64,000 nt of DNA from contig NZ_CP117430.1 of assembly GCF_030687395.1 (NCBI RefSeq), positions 5,208,001 to 5,272,000 on the forward strand. Direction: 5' to 3'. The position numbers and the translations under genes were made by a program. Below the pieces are notes generated by a model. The model saw only the letters and a program-made list of their open reading frames with translations, ran no database searches and was not told the DNA's origin. Below, one piece after another: positions 1 to 9,034 of this stretch. This DNA is from Pseudomonas wuhanensis. Its GTDB lineage: Bacteria > Pseudomonadota > Gammaproteobacteria > Pseudomonadales > Pseudomonadaceae. Positions within the stretch are counted from its first letter, which is position 1. Every line of letters starts with the position of its first letter.

Positions 1-32
1 AACGTTGCGTCGAATTGGACGAGGATCTGCTC

Positions 33-3000
33 ATGACCATGTTTCGCCCCTACCTGTTTCCCCTTTTTGAAGAGGTTGTCGGCTTGCTTTCACTGCACCC
101 TCTGATGATCGCAGGCATGGTTGCACCGATCCTGGATGGCGATGGCGGCATCAGCATTGCTGTGGTCGAAGACCACGATCAGGGCGTGCTGTGTGTCATC
201 GATCCGTGGACATCGATGCAGGAAGGCGACGCCATTGACATTTGGCTGGACACGCAGAAGGTACTCCACCTTGTGGTCACAACGGAGGACGTTAACCTGC
301 GTTTTTTCTTTTACTTGCCGGCGGCGCTGTTCGTGCCCGGCTGGATCGAAGAGTGCTATTTCGTATTGCTGCGCAAAGGTGAAGTGACGCCAGACGACCC
401 ATCAGTGCCGCGACGTCTGCTGGTCAAGCTTGACCGGCCTGGTGGTCCCGACAAGGAACCACACAAACCCGGGCACTCGGAACTCAAGGCTGTACAGTTG
501 CCCCAAGAGGTCATCGATAACGGTGTCGATGCCGGGTGGGCTGCGAAAGGGGTGCCGATGACGATTTCGCGCTACCCCAATATCGCTGTGCACGATACCC
601 TCCAGGGAAAATGGGGTAGTGTCTTTCTCGAACCCTTCGTGCTGACGCAAGCGCACGTTGACGGGATAGACCCCATCGTGATCATCGCCAAGCAGGCCGA
701 TATTCTGGCCGGTGGCGACAGTCCGGCTCTGCTGGTGCAGTACGAGGTGTATGACCAGGTTTGGAACTTTTCGGAAAAGTGGTCACAAACCACCACTGTG
801 AAGGTCGAAGCGGGCGCCTGGCGCCTGGAGCCGCCAATCATCAAGGAAGCGGACAATGGCGTCATTGACCTCAAGGCATTGAACCAACAGAACGTCACTG
901 TGCAGATTCATATCCGGGAGGGAGAATTCGAGGTCGATGATACGATCAGGATGACCTGGATCGGCACGCCGCAAATCGGTAAACCGTTAATTCACATTTT
1001 GTCGCAGCTCATCACGAAAGTACCCAGCATCCTTGAATTCAGTGTCCCTTATGCTGAAGTCCGTGCCATCGCTATGGGCTCGGCCGATGCCTCGTACGTG
1101 CTAATCAAAAAAAACGGCGATCCTCCTCTCTCCTCCAAGCGGACTTTCGCCAGCGTGATCGGCGATGTCTATGCACACCCCGCGCCCGAGCTTCGCGAAG
1201 TGGTCGGCGAGATTCTGGAACCCGACACGAAGTTCGCCACTGTGTACGTCGCGTACCCGGGTATGGCCGAAGGTGACTTCATCGTACTGATCTGGGCGGG
1301 TACGCGATCCAACGGTACGCCGTATGTGCATCAGGAGCAGTATACCGTCAGCAGGAATGACGCCGAGAACAAACAGATCACGTTTTACATTTCAGGTGAA
1401 CATATCAGCGTGTTGGTCAACGGTCTCCTCGATCTCTGGTACCGAGTGTCCAATGATAAGGCTTCGATCTATGGAGTGAGCGAATCCGAACACCTGCTGG
1501 TCAAGGTTCAGGCGATTCCTGCGACGTTGCCGGCGCCCAAGGTGCCGGAGGCGAATGACGACGTGCTCGATCCATCGAAGGTGTTCGATAAGGTCACCGT
1601 GCTGGTCGACTACCTGGGAGCCAAGAAGGGCGAAATTCTGACCATCCATTGGATCAGCCCCAATCCCTTCGCCAGTACCAGTGACTGGTTACCCATCACC
1701 ACGGTGACTGAAGGCAAACCGGTTCCGTTCCGAGTGGATGCCGACTTTGTTACAGCCAGCATCGGGCTGTATGTCAAGGTGCGTTACACCCTCAAACACA
1801 CCACGGGCTTGTACAGCTATTCGGACACATTGAATCTGATGATTGGCTATCTGGTAGGTGAACTGCCCCCACCGGACGTGATTCAAGCGGAGGGTGAACC
1901 ATCGAACGCCACGCTTGACCCGATGAAAGCGCTCGCCGGTGTCGACATCAAGGTCGGCTATGCCAGCATGGACCCGCTACTGGATATCATCGGTCTTTAT
2001 TGGCGGGGCGTCCCGGGGTCAGGCACTTCCGAAGATCTGGAACTGCCGGGGCATGACAGTAAAAGTGTGCTGTTCCAGCTGGCCGCCTGGTTCGTTGGCG
2101 CCAATATCAACAAGATGGTGAGCGTCAGTTATGGCGTGAAACGTTATGGTTACTCGACTCATTCAGAGACGACGAGCTTGAGGATCCTGGCTTTTCAGGA
2201 TCCCGAAAATGAGCTGCCGCGCCCGCAAGTGCCACAAGCAACCGCGGGTGTTCTTGACCTGATGACCTTTACCGGGAACCCCGACGTCAAGGTCAAGGCA
2301 TGGCCGCACATCGCGCTCAAGCAGCGTGTGTGGCTGTGGCTGGAAGGCAAGACCGGCTCAGGGGCGTCATACCCCATCAATTTGCTTGAAGGCGTAGAGA
2401 TCACTCAAATACACCTCGACAACGGCCTCAATGAAACCGTGCTCAGAACCGAGCTGCTGAAACTGGGTCACGCCTCGCCAGCGACTGTGGTGTGCCAGGT
2501 GACATTCGATGGCAGTGTTGAGCAACATACTGCGATCAACTTCCCGGCATTGCCCCTGACCATCAGAACCCGATACGACTACCTCACGCCCATCATCGAC
2601 AAGGTAATCGATGCCCGCGCCGAAGTGCCTGAAGGCGGAACGACCCGGGATAAGGAGGTTACGCTGGAAGGTACGGCGACACGCGAACAGACCGTCGAGC
2701 TTTTCGAAGAGCCGTCCCTGTCCCTGGGAACCGCGCTGGTTGGTACCGACGGGGTCTGGAGGAAAAAGGTCAGCAATCTGACGGAGAAACGCTATCGCAT
2801 CACCGCCAAAGCACTGTATGACGCGGTCCCTGTTTCCAGCGAGCCCCGAACATTCACCGTCGACTTTGCCGTTACGCCGGACATCACGTCCATCACGGAC
2901 TCCAAGGGTGAGGTCGAACCGGGAAAAATCACCTATGACAACAGCGTATTGATAGAAGGTGGCGCGACACCTGGCGAACAGGTTCGGCTGCTGGACGGCA

Positions 3001-4550
3001 CGACCCCCGTCATTACTCTGGATGTTGACGATAAAGGCAACTGGAATCACCGGTTCAATAACTTGAGTGTAAAAACCTACAGCCTGAGCATCGAAGCGCT
3101 GTACGACGTGGAGCCCACGACAAGCCCGCCACGCACCTTCATTGTGGCTCAAGCCGTTACACCGACCATTTCCTCGGTCACCGACATCAGAGGCGATATC
3201 GCCAATAACGGCACGACCTATTACCGGTCCGTTACCCTGAGCGGTAAAGCCAGTGCCAACGAGCAAATCGAACTGCGAGATGGGGACACCCCATTAAAAA
3301 CCATCCAGGTCGGGGCCGATGGCATCTGGACCGATGTATTCGACAACCTGACACTGAAAGGCTACAGCCTGACTGTCAAAGCGTTGTATGGCAGCGGGCC
3401 AGTGTCGAGCCCCGCTCGAGTATTTACCGTGGCCGCGCATATCTCGCCGACCATCACCAGTGTCACCGATGCCGCAGGTGCGTCGGTGGCCGACGGTGCC
3501 ACCACTTACGCCTCCCGAGTCACCGTGAGCGGCAAGGCCACCCCACGTGAGGAAGTTGATCTTTATGATGGCGCCAACAGAATAAGATCCGTGACAGTCA
3601 AGCCCAGTGGTGAGTGGGAACTGCTTCTGGACGTGATAATCAAGTTTTATAGCATTACAGCTCGTGCCCGGTATGAGGTCAGCCCGATATCGAGTCCGGC
3701 TCGAACCTTTGTGGTGGCCGCGCACATCGGACCGACACTGACGTCGGTCAAGGCATCCGGTGTAGAACTGCCGGATGGGGATAGCACGATTGCGACTTCG
3801 GTCGCATTGACAGGCCAGGTATCGCCCAATCATGAAGTGCAAATCCGCGATAACGGCAGCCCCAGGCATACGGTGCGCGCCAATGGCACCACCTGGAGTA
3901 CGACGCTTTCCGTGGGGGTTGGCGGGCACAGGATTACGGCCTACGCGATCGCTACCGGGCGGGAATCGAACAGTCGTGGTTTTACTGTTCGTTCACCGAT
4001 ACCGCCGCTGACCATCAATACCAGCCATGTCTCGTTGTCTGCGTGGATATTCCGCATGGAAGTCACACCGCCGAATCCACCTGCAGGCGCCTTTGTCGAC
4101 AGAGGTGCCAGCGGTGGTGTTCCACCCTATCGATATGCCTCAAGTAATCCTGCGGTCGCCGAGGTAAACAGTTCCACCGGGAGGGTCATTTCCAAAGGTA
4201 ATGGCAGTGCTCAAATCACTGTATGGGACAGTGTGAATCAAACGGCCTCCTACTCGGTATCGACTTCAAATGTGTACCGTATTTTTGGTACTGGCATATT
4301 TGGTTCCTATCCCAGCTGCAGTCAGAGGGCTGCGCAGATGGGCGGTCGGATTCCCTCGTTGGCAGAGTGGCAATCTTACGTAAATATTTACCGAGGTATT
4401 GAGACTGAGCGCAGATGGTGTTGGGCTGCCGATCGCGCCGGCCTGAAAACGCAGTGGGCTTTCTACCCGGCAACAGGCGCAGCTCAGCCAATTTGGGATT
4501 GGGCTTTCAACAGGCAGAGTGCTGATGGTTTTGGCATCAGAGCCGGTTAG
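33..4550 (+). CDS. Giant Ig-like repeat protein (1505 aa), upstream copy of a tandem pair
   Basis: The ATG at 33 has GAGG at 21-24 at good spacing; an upstream TTG at 15 has no such site. Residues about 1-265 are a non-repeated head. Next come about five roughly 110-residue modules that open with a P-x-V-x-EA motif and a D/N-G-x-LD stretch. From about residue 849 there are five roughly 95-residue Ig-like modules, each with a TPTI-SVTD start and an ALY-SSPARTF end. A BIG2-like domain follows (about 1320-1410), with GGVPPYRYASSNPAVAEV and GNGSAQITV. The last roughly 95 residues (GGRIPSLAEWQSY) resemble the C-type-lectin-like ends of invasin-type proteins. No signal peptide, lipobox or sortase/autotransporter end is visible. 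A surface or secreted adhesive role is inferred from the modules only; export is unexplained. The gene is paralogous to its downstream neighbour. Confidence 0.8.
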   Translation: MTMFRPYLFPLFEEVVGLLSLHPLMIAGMVAPILDGDGGISIAVVEDHDQGVLCVIDPWTSMQEGDAIDIWLDTQKVLHLVVTTEDVNLRFFFYLPAALFVPGWIEECYFVLLRKGEVTPDDPSVPRRLLVKLDRPGGPDKEPHKPGHSELKAVQLPQEVIDNGVDAGWAAKGVPMTISRYPNIAVHDTLQGKWGSVFLEPFVLTQAHVDGIDPIVIIAKQADILAGGDSPALLVQYEVYDQVWNFSEKWSQTTTVKVEAGAWRLEPPIIKEADNGVIDLKALNQQNVTVQIHIREGEFEVDDTIRMTWIGTPQIGKPLIHILSQLITKVPSILEFSVPYAEVRAIAMGSADASYVLIKKNGDPPLSSKRTFASVIGDVYAHPAPELREVVGEILEPDTKFATVYVAYPGMAEGDFIVLIWAGTRSNGTPYVHQEQYTVSRNDAENKQITFYISGEHISVLVNGLLDLWYRVSNDKASIYGVSESEHLLVKVQAIPATLPAPKVPEANDDVLDPSKVFDKVTVLVDYLGAKKGEILTIHWISPNPFASTSDWLPITTVTEGKPVPFRVDADFVTASIGLYVKVRYTLKHTTGLYSYSDTLNLMIGYLVGELPPPDVIQAEGEPSNATLDPMKALAGVDIKVGYASMDPLLDIIGLYWRGVPGSGTSEDLELPGHDSKSVLFQLAAWFVGANINKMVSVSYGVKRYGYSTHSETTSLRILAFQDPENELPRPQVPQATAGVLDLMTFTGNPDVKVKAWPHIALKQRVWLWLEGKTGSGASYPINLLEGVEITQIHLDNGLNETVLRTELLKLGHASPATVVCQVTFDGSVEQHTAINFPALPLTIRTRYDYLTPIIDKVIDARAEVPEGGTTRDKEVTLEGTATREQTVELFEEPSLSLGTALVGTDGVWRKKVSNLTEKRYRITAKALYDAVPVSSEPRTFTVDFAVTPDITSITDSKGEVEPGKITYDNSVLIEGGATPGEQVRLLDGTTPVITLDVDDKGNWNHRFNNLSVKTYSLSIEALYDVEPTTSPPRTFIVAQAVTPTISSVTDIRGDIANNGTTYYRSVTLSGKASANEQIELRDGDTPLKTIQVGADGIWTDVFDNLTLKGYSLTVKALYGSGPVSSPARVFTVAAHISPTITSVTDAAGASVADGATTYASRVTVSGKATPREEVDLYDGANRIRSVTVKPSGEWELLLDVIIKFYSITARARYEVSPISSPARTFVVAAHIGPTLTSVKASGVELPDGDSTIATSVALTGQVSPNHEVQIRDNGSPRHTVRANGTTWSTTLSVGVGGHRITAYAIATGRESNSRGFTVRSPIPPLTINTSHVSLSAWIFRMEVTPPNPPAGAFVDRGASGGVPPYRYASSNPAVAEVNSSTGRVISKGNGSAQITVWDSVNQTASYSVSTSNVYRIFGTGIFGSYPSCSQRAAQMGGRIPSLAEWQSYVNIYRGIETERRWCWAADRAGLKTQWAFYPATGAAQPIWDWAFNRQSADGFGIRAG

Positions 4551-4556
4551 GGAAGT

Positions 4557-4601
4557 ACGTAAAACGAGTAAACCCTGTAAGGGGCTTTACTCGTTTTACG
4601 T
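4557..4601. terminator. Long perfect hairpin downstream of the first Ig-repeat gene
   Basis: A 16-bp perfect inverted repeat (4557-4572 with 4586-4601, arm ACGTAAAACGAGTAAA) encloses a 13-base loop containing CCC and GGG. It starts 6 bases after the stop codon. The T-run (TTTT) lies inside the 3' arm, so it is not a textbook U-tract terminator. Position and stability suggest transcript 3'-end formation or protection. Confidence 0.55.
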
Positions 4602-4805
4602 GAGAGTTAGTTCGAACCTGGCAGTCCAGGAGGGGATTCCTGTTTCAGGCGGTCGACAGTCTCCAGGCCACTGACGTTGACCCACCGAAACTAAAACCGT
4701 TCGTCAGAAAACCACCAGAACCTGCCATTTCTGACAGTAGTCAGCCCCCCCCCTCTCAGCTCATAAATGACTCCGTCGCCCATTCCTTCGACAGGAGTCT
4801 CTGCC

Positions 4806-7800
4806 ATGCTCATGCAACCCCTGAGAAACCTCGCCCCCTTGGCCCTGCTCGACCCGGAAATCCCTGGGCGGACTGAGCCGCCGCTGGCCTCCGGGGAATG
4901 GGGGATCAACCTCGCCGCCGCGAAGGGCAACTTTCCCGAGGGGCTGAAAGTCCATATTCCGGCCTGGACGAACATGAGCAGAGGCGACACGGTCAGATTG
5001 CTGCTCAACGGCAGTGTGGTGGATCAGCACACCCTCGCCGAGGACACAGAAGTCGGTGAGCGCGTCACCTTGTGGATCGCCCACGGCCGCCTGCACACGG
5101 GTTCTTATACCCTGAGTTATGACGTCAAGCGCCTCAGCCAGGCGCTCGAACCCTACCTGCAGCTGCTCAAGCTCCGCGTCAAACTCGAACGGCCTGGCGG
5201 TCAGGACCTGGATCCGGATGCTGGCGAACATTCCGAGCTCTACCTGCACACTGACCCGGCGATCATTGCCGACGGCGTGGACAAGGACACCGCCAAGGAC
5301 GGCGTGGACATCATCATTCAGGCCAAGCCGGGCAGCCCCACCACACAGCCGTACCCGAACATTGCCGTGGGTGACAAGATCATAGTGAGCTGGGGCGGCG
5401 AGCTGGTGCTGTCCGATCCGGTCACCCAGGCGCAGATCGACGACCCGGACAACCATCCCATCGTCGTCCACATCAGCGAATCGGTCATCCTGAGCGCGGG
5501 GGATTCGGGCCCCGAGGGCCTGGCCGTGACCTTCATGATCCATGACCTGGTCAACAACGCGTCCGAAGACTGGTGCCTGGAAACGCGCATCGTGGTCGAC
5601 ACCGGCAACTCGCGGCAGGATGCGCCGATCCTCGAGCAGGCCGACGGCAATGTGCTCGATCTGGACATGCTCGGCGATGCCGCGATGAAGCTTCTGGTCT
5701 GGGCCGCCTCCGTAGACTTCAAGCTGCACGATGTCATCATCATGCACATCAAAGGCACCACTCTCGACGACAAACCCATCGACATCGAGGTTCGTCAGTC
5801 CATCGATAAAACCCCGCCCCTGGTGGTCGAGGTATTACTGCCCAACAGCGCCGCCCGTGCATTGGCCAAGACCCAGGCGGTGTTTTTCTTCGAACTGGAA
5901 CGCCCCGGCGCGGTCATCCCGCGTTCGAAGGGCCGCTTCATCAACATCATCGGCGAGGCCCGGCGCCTGGCGGCGCCTATTGCCGAGGACGCACAGAACG
6001 GTGCCCTTGATCCTGATCTGCCGAGCATCCGTGTGCGCATTCCCTTTGACGAAATCTTCCAGGTCGGCATGGCGATCGAACTCAAGTGGTTCGGCCGCCG
6101 CGCCGACCTGAGCACCTACGAGCCGGAACTGGACTGGTACTTTCCGAGCCAAGGCGAAATCGACGACAAGGAAGACTTCTTCATCACGGTGGAGGGCCGG
6201 CACCTCAAGACCCTTGAGGGCGGCACGCTGGAACTGTCGTACAACCTGCTCAGTGAAGAAAACGGCGAAATCGTCAAGCGCGGATCATTGTCCGCCGCGC
6301 TGCTGAACGTCGGTGAAGCGAAATTTGAACTGGTCAAACCCATCGTCCTCGGGGAAAAGGACGGTGCGCTGGAACCCAAGGATCTGCCCAACGGCACCGG
6401 CAAACTGACCGCGCCCAGGCCGACCGTCAACCCGACCCAATCCGGGGACGTGGTGACCTACACCTGGCTCGGCGAGGTCAGTGGCAAGCAGGAAGACTCG
6501 ATCACCCTCAATGCGCTGTCCAAGGACAAGGACGTGGTTTTTACCCTCAATCTCATGTTCGTCGCCGCACACATCGAGCCGAACCGCGGCAGAAAGGTGA
6601 CGGTCAAGTACAGCATCTGGCGTTTCGCGACGGGCGAGACCAGTTATTCGAACCCGTTGGAATTCACTGTGGGCGAAGTGTTTGACCTGGAACCGGCACC
6701 GCCGCGCATCCAGCAGGCCGAGGCCGATGGCACCACCCTGCTGCCCATCAAGGCTGTGGACGCGCTGACGGCCCTCATTCCTGCGGACGGATGGTTGCCG
6801 ACTGACAAGTTGAGCGTGACCTGGAGCGGCGCATCGGGCACTGCGGCGGGCGGTTCGCACACCACTGATCCGAAGCCGATCAGTGAAACCGGGCTGAGCA
6901 TCGCGCTGTTGGTCTCGGTGCTGGCGTTCAACCTGGGCCGGGCGGTGACGGTGACCTACACCATTACCCGGGATGGCAAGTCTATCACTTCGCAGCCGTT
7001 GATTTTGAACGTCGGCACCTTGCCGGCTTCGGCACTGAACTCACCGCTGATTCAGGAAGCCGACGCCAATAACGTGCTGGACGTCGGCGCACTGGGTGGA
7101 AAAAACGTCACGATTCGTGCGCTGAGTTGGGCGCTGATCGCGGTGGGTCAGCAGGTGTGGATGACCCTGGAGGGCCAGAAAGCCGATGGTTCTGCGCATA
7201 ACCTGACGGTTTGGGCAGGGGGCAGCGCCCACTACGTCAACGATACCTGGTTCAGCCAGGGCTATTGGCTGCGCAGTGTCGCCAACAGCCACTTCACAGC
7301 GCTGGGCGATGACAGCCGCTTGAGGATCAAATTCTGGGTGGCGCTGGATCAGAGTAACAAGGTGGAGAATGCGGTGGCGTTTGTGGATCGGGTTTACACG
7401 ATCAGGGCCTTTGAAGTCGTGACACCGACCATCACCCGGGCCGAAGACTCCAAGGGGGCTGAGATTCCTCCAGCCGGGTTCACCGTCGACACCACCGTGA
7501 CACTCACGGGGACCGCCAGTAAGGGTCAGAAGGTCCAGGTCCTGGACGGCGACACGATCAAGGGGGAGGCGACCGCCGATCTCATCAGCGGCATTTGGAC
7601 CCTTGTCATGACCGCCCTGAGTTTGGCCGCCCACAGTTTCACCGCCAAAGCGCTGTACGGCGCTGGGGCTTCATCGGCCGCCAGGGTAGTACATGTGGTG
7701 GCGGCCACGGACCCCACCATTACCTCGGTGAAGGATGCCAGCAATTGGGATATCCCCGATATGGGCTACACCGTCCACAACCGCGTCACCGTCACCGGCA

Positions 7801-8837
7801 GCGCGCCCCGCGGTCATAAGGTGGAAGTCTTCGTCGGAACCGTCTCCATGGGCAAAGTCGAGGCCGGTAGCAACTCGCTCTGGACAATCACACTGAACGG
7901 GTTGGCGCTTAACGTGCAGCACAGCATCCAAGCCATGGGCCAGTACGCAAGCAAGCCACCGTCGAACGTGTGGCGCCTTACATCAGTACAAGGCCAGGTG
8001 CCGGACATCACCGCCATGGATGATTCCAAAGGTGGGGCGATTGCCAATGGGGGAACCACTTACGATACCAGCGTGCGTCTGAGGGGGACGGCCAATGCGT
8101 TTCTTGCGGTCGAGATTTTTAATGGATCGATCTCCAAGGGCAAAAGCAGAGTCGACGCTAGTGGCAACTGGACTTTGACGGTCACGGCGCTGCCCCTTGC
8201 AACACATGAGTTCACGGCCAAAGCATGGTATGGATCAAGCACAGTGTCGACAGCCTGGAAAGTGACCGTGGCACCGTTGATTATTGTCGACCCATCACGA
8301 CTTACTCTGTCTGGCGCCAACTTGTTTACGCGATCGACTGCATTCGTGCTAAGCGGATTCGACCCCGTGGGAACCGCTGCCGAACGCCGGGGAACCGGCG
8401 GGACACCTCCCTACACCTATTCATCGTCGAACTCTGCCATAGCCACAGTCGATAGCACAGGCATGGTCAGAAGCCAAGGAAACGGGAGCGCAGCCATCAC
8501 GGTTCGGGACAGTCAGGGACGCACCGGGACGTTCGAAGTGGTATGTTCGGGGGTCGAGGAAATGGTACTGGACCCTCGTATTTTGACGGCAGGCGTGACT
8601 GCGTACATACAAAGCCAAGGTGGACGCACTTTCCCGCGAGACCCCGAGCCGCGGATGGCAAAATACCGGCGCACGGCACCCGACTCTCGATATATGTACC
8701 TCATAGGTTACGAACTGACCGGCAACACGTGGCACCCGTGCGAAGCTTACCAGCAGACGTCCTCAGGCAGATGGCACACGAAAACCACCAATCGCGAATA
8801 CTCGAGTTTTCACGTAGGGACGATATACCTAAGATAA
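4806..8837 (+). CDS. Giant Ig-like repeat protein (1343 aa), downstream paralogue
   Basis: AGGAG at 4793-4797 supports ATG 4806 over the in-frame ATG at 4767. The architecture mirrors the upstream gene: a head, then EA/LDP-type modules (for example LVKPIVLGEKDGALEP, SPLIQEADANNVLDV), then three Ig-like modules from about residue 872 (TPTITRAEDS, DPTITSVKDAS, PDITAMDDSKGG), then a BIG2-like domain at about 1155-1245 (GGTPPYTYSSSNSAIATVDS). The roughly 95-residue tail is unlike the tail of the first copy. No N-terminal signal sequence is seen (MLMQPLRNLAPLALLDPEIP). A shared segment in both heads, with KLERPGG, PNIAV and ILSAGDS motifs, shows common ancestry. The gene ends at a strong intrinsic terminator. 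An adhesin or binding-protein role is inference. Confidence 0.8.
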   Translation: MLMQPLRNLAPLALLDPEIPGRTEPPLASGEWGINLAAAKGNFPEGLKVHIPAWTNMSRGDTVRLLLNGSVVDQHTLAEDTEVGERVTLWIAHGRLHTGSYTLSYDVKRLSQALEPYLQLLKLRVKLERPGGQDLDPDAGEHSELYLHTDPAIIADGVDKDTAKDGVDIIIQAKPGSPTTQPYPNIAVGDKIIVSWGGELVLSDPVTQAQIDDPDNHPIVVHISESVILSAGDSGPEGLAVTFMIHDLVNNASEDWCLETRIVVDTGNSRQDAPILEQADGNVLDLDMLGDAAMKLLVWAASVDFKLHDVIIMHIKGTTLDDKPIDIEVRQSIDKTPPLVVEVLLPNSAARALAKTQAVFFFELERPGAVIPRSKGRFINIIGEARRLAAPIAEDAQNGALDPDLPSIRVRIPFDEIFQVGMAIELKWFGRRADLSTYEPELDWYFPSQGEIDDKEDFFITVEGRHLKTLEGGTLELSYNLLSEENGEIVKRGSLSAALLNVGEAKFELVKPIVLGEKDGALEPKDLPNGTGKLTAPRPTVNPTQSGDVVTYTWLGEVSGKQEDSITLNALSKDKDVVFTLNLMFVAAHIEPNRGRKVTVKYSIWRFATGETSYSNPLEFTVGEVFDLEPAPPRIQQAEADGTTLLPIKAVDALTALIPADGWLPTDKLSVTWSGASGTAAGGSHTTDPKPISETGLSIALLVSVLAFNLGRAVTVTYTITRDGKSITSQPLILNVGTLPASALNSPLIQEADANNVLDVGALGGKNVTIRALSWALIAVGQQVWMTLEGQKADGSAHNLTVWAGGSAHYVNDTWFSQGYWLRSVANSHFTALGDDSRLRIKFWVALDQSNKVENAVAFVDRVYTIRAFEVVTPTITRAEDSKGAEIPPAGFTVDTTVTLTGTASKGQKVQVLDGDTIKGEATADLISGIWTLVMTALSLAAHSFTAKALYGAGASSAARVVHVVAATDPTITSVKDASNWDIPDMGYTVHNRVTVTGSAPRGHKVEVFVGTVSMGKVEAGSNSLWTITLNGLALNVQHSIQAMGQYASKPPSNVWRLTSVQGQVPDITAMDDSKGGAIANGGTTYDTSVRLRGTANAFLAVEIFNGSISKGKSRVDASGNWTLTVTALPLATHEFTAKAWYGSSTVSTAWKVTVAPLIIVDPSRLTLSGANLFTRSTAFVLSGFDPVGTAAERRGTGGTPPYTYSSSNSAIATVDSTGMVRSQGNGSAAITVRDSQGRTGTFEVVCSGVEEMVLDPRILTAGVTAYIQSQGGRTFPRDPEPRMAKYRRTAPDSRYMYLIGYELTGNTWHPCEAYQQTSSGRWHTKTTNREYSSFHVGTIYLR

Positions 8838-8882
8838 TGCAAATACCGGCCTCTCAGCGCGTATAGGCCGCTATAAAAAGAA

Positions 8883-8910
8883 GGCCCGCAGCGAATGCGG
8901 GCCTTTTTTT
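8883..8910 (+). terminator. Intrinsic terminator after the Ig-repeat pair
   Basis: The stem GGCCCGC (8883-8889) pairs with GCGGGCC (8897-8903), with a 7-base loop and seven T residues. It closes the two-gene Ig-repeat unit. Confidence 0.9.
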
Positions 8911-8943
8911 GTCTGCTTGATTGTTGTGGTGTTGCTGATGGCC

Positions 8944-9031
8944 CCTTCGCGAGCAAGCCCACTCCCACATTTGACCGAATCCTTTCAGGAGAAATACGGT
9001 CGGAATGTGGGAGCGGGCTTGCTCGCGAAGG
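8944..9031. repeat. REP pair (REPIN)
   Basis: Two inverted REP copies, CCTTCGCGAGCAAGCCCACT at 8944 and GAGCGGGCTTGCTCGCGAAGG ending at 9031, are separated by about 34 bases. The second ends four bases before the stop of the minus-strand MFS gene, so it lies in that transcript's 3' end. Confidence 0.85.
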
Positions 9032-9034
9032 CGA

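Noticed and set aside
2367..3266. 299-codon open frame antisense to the first Ig-repeat gene
   Set aside because: The repeat modules on the plus strand explain the codon bias; no start signal.
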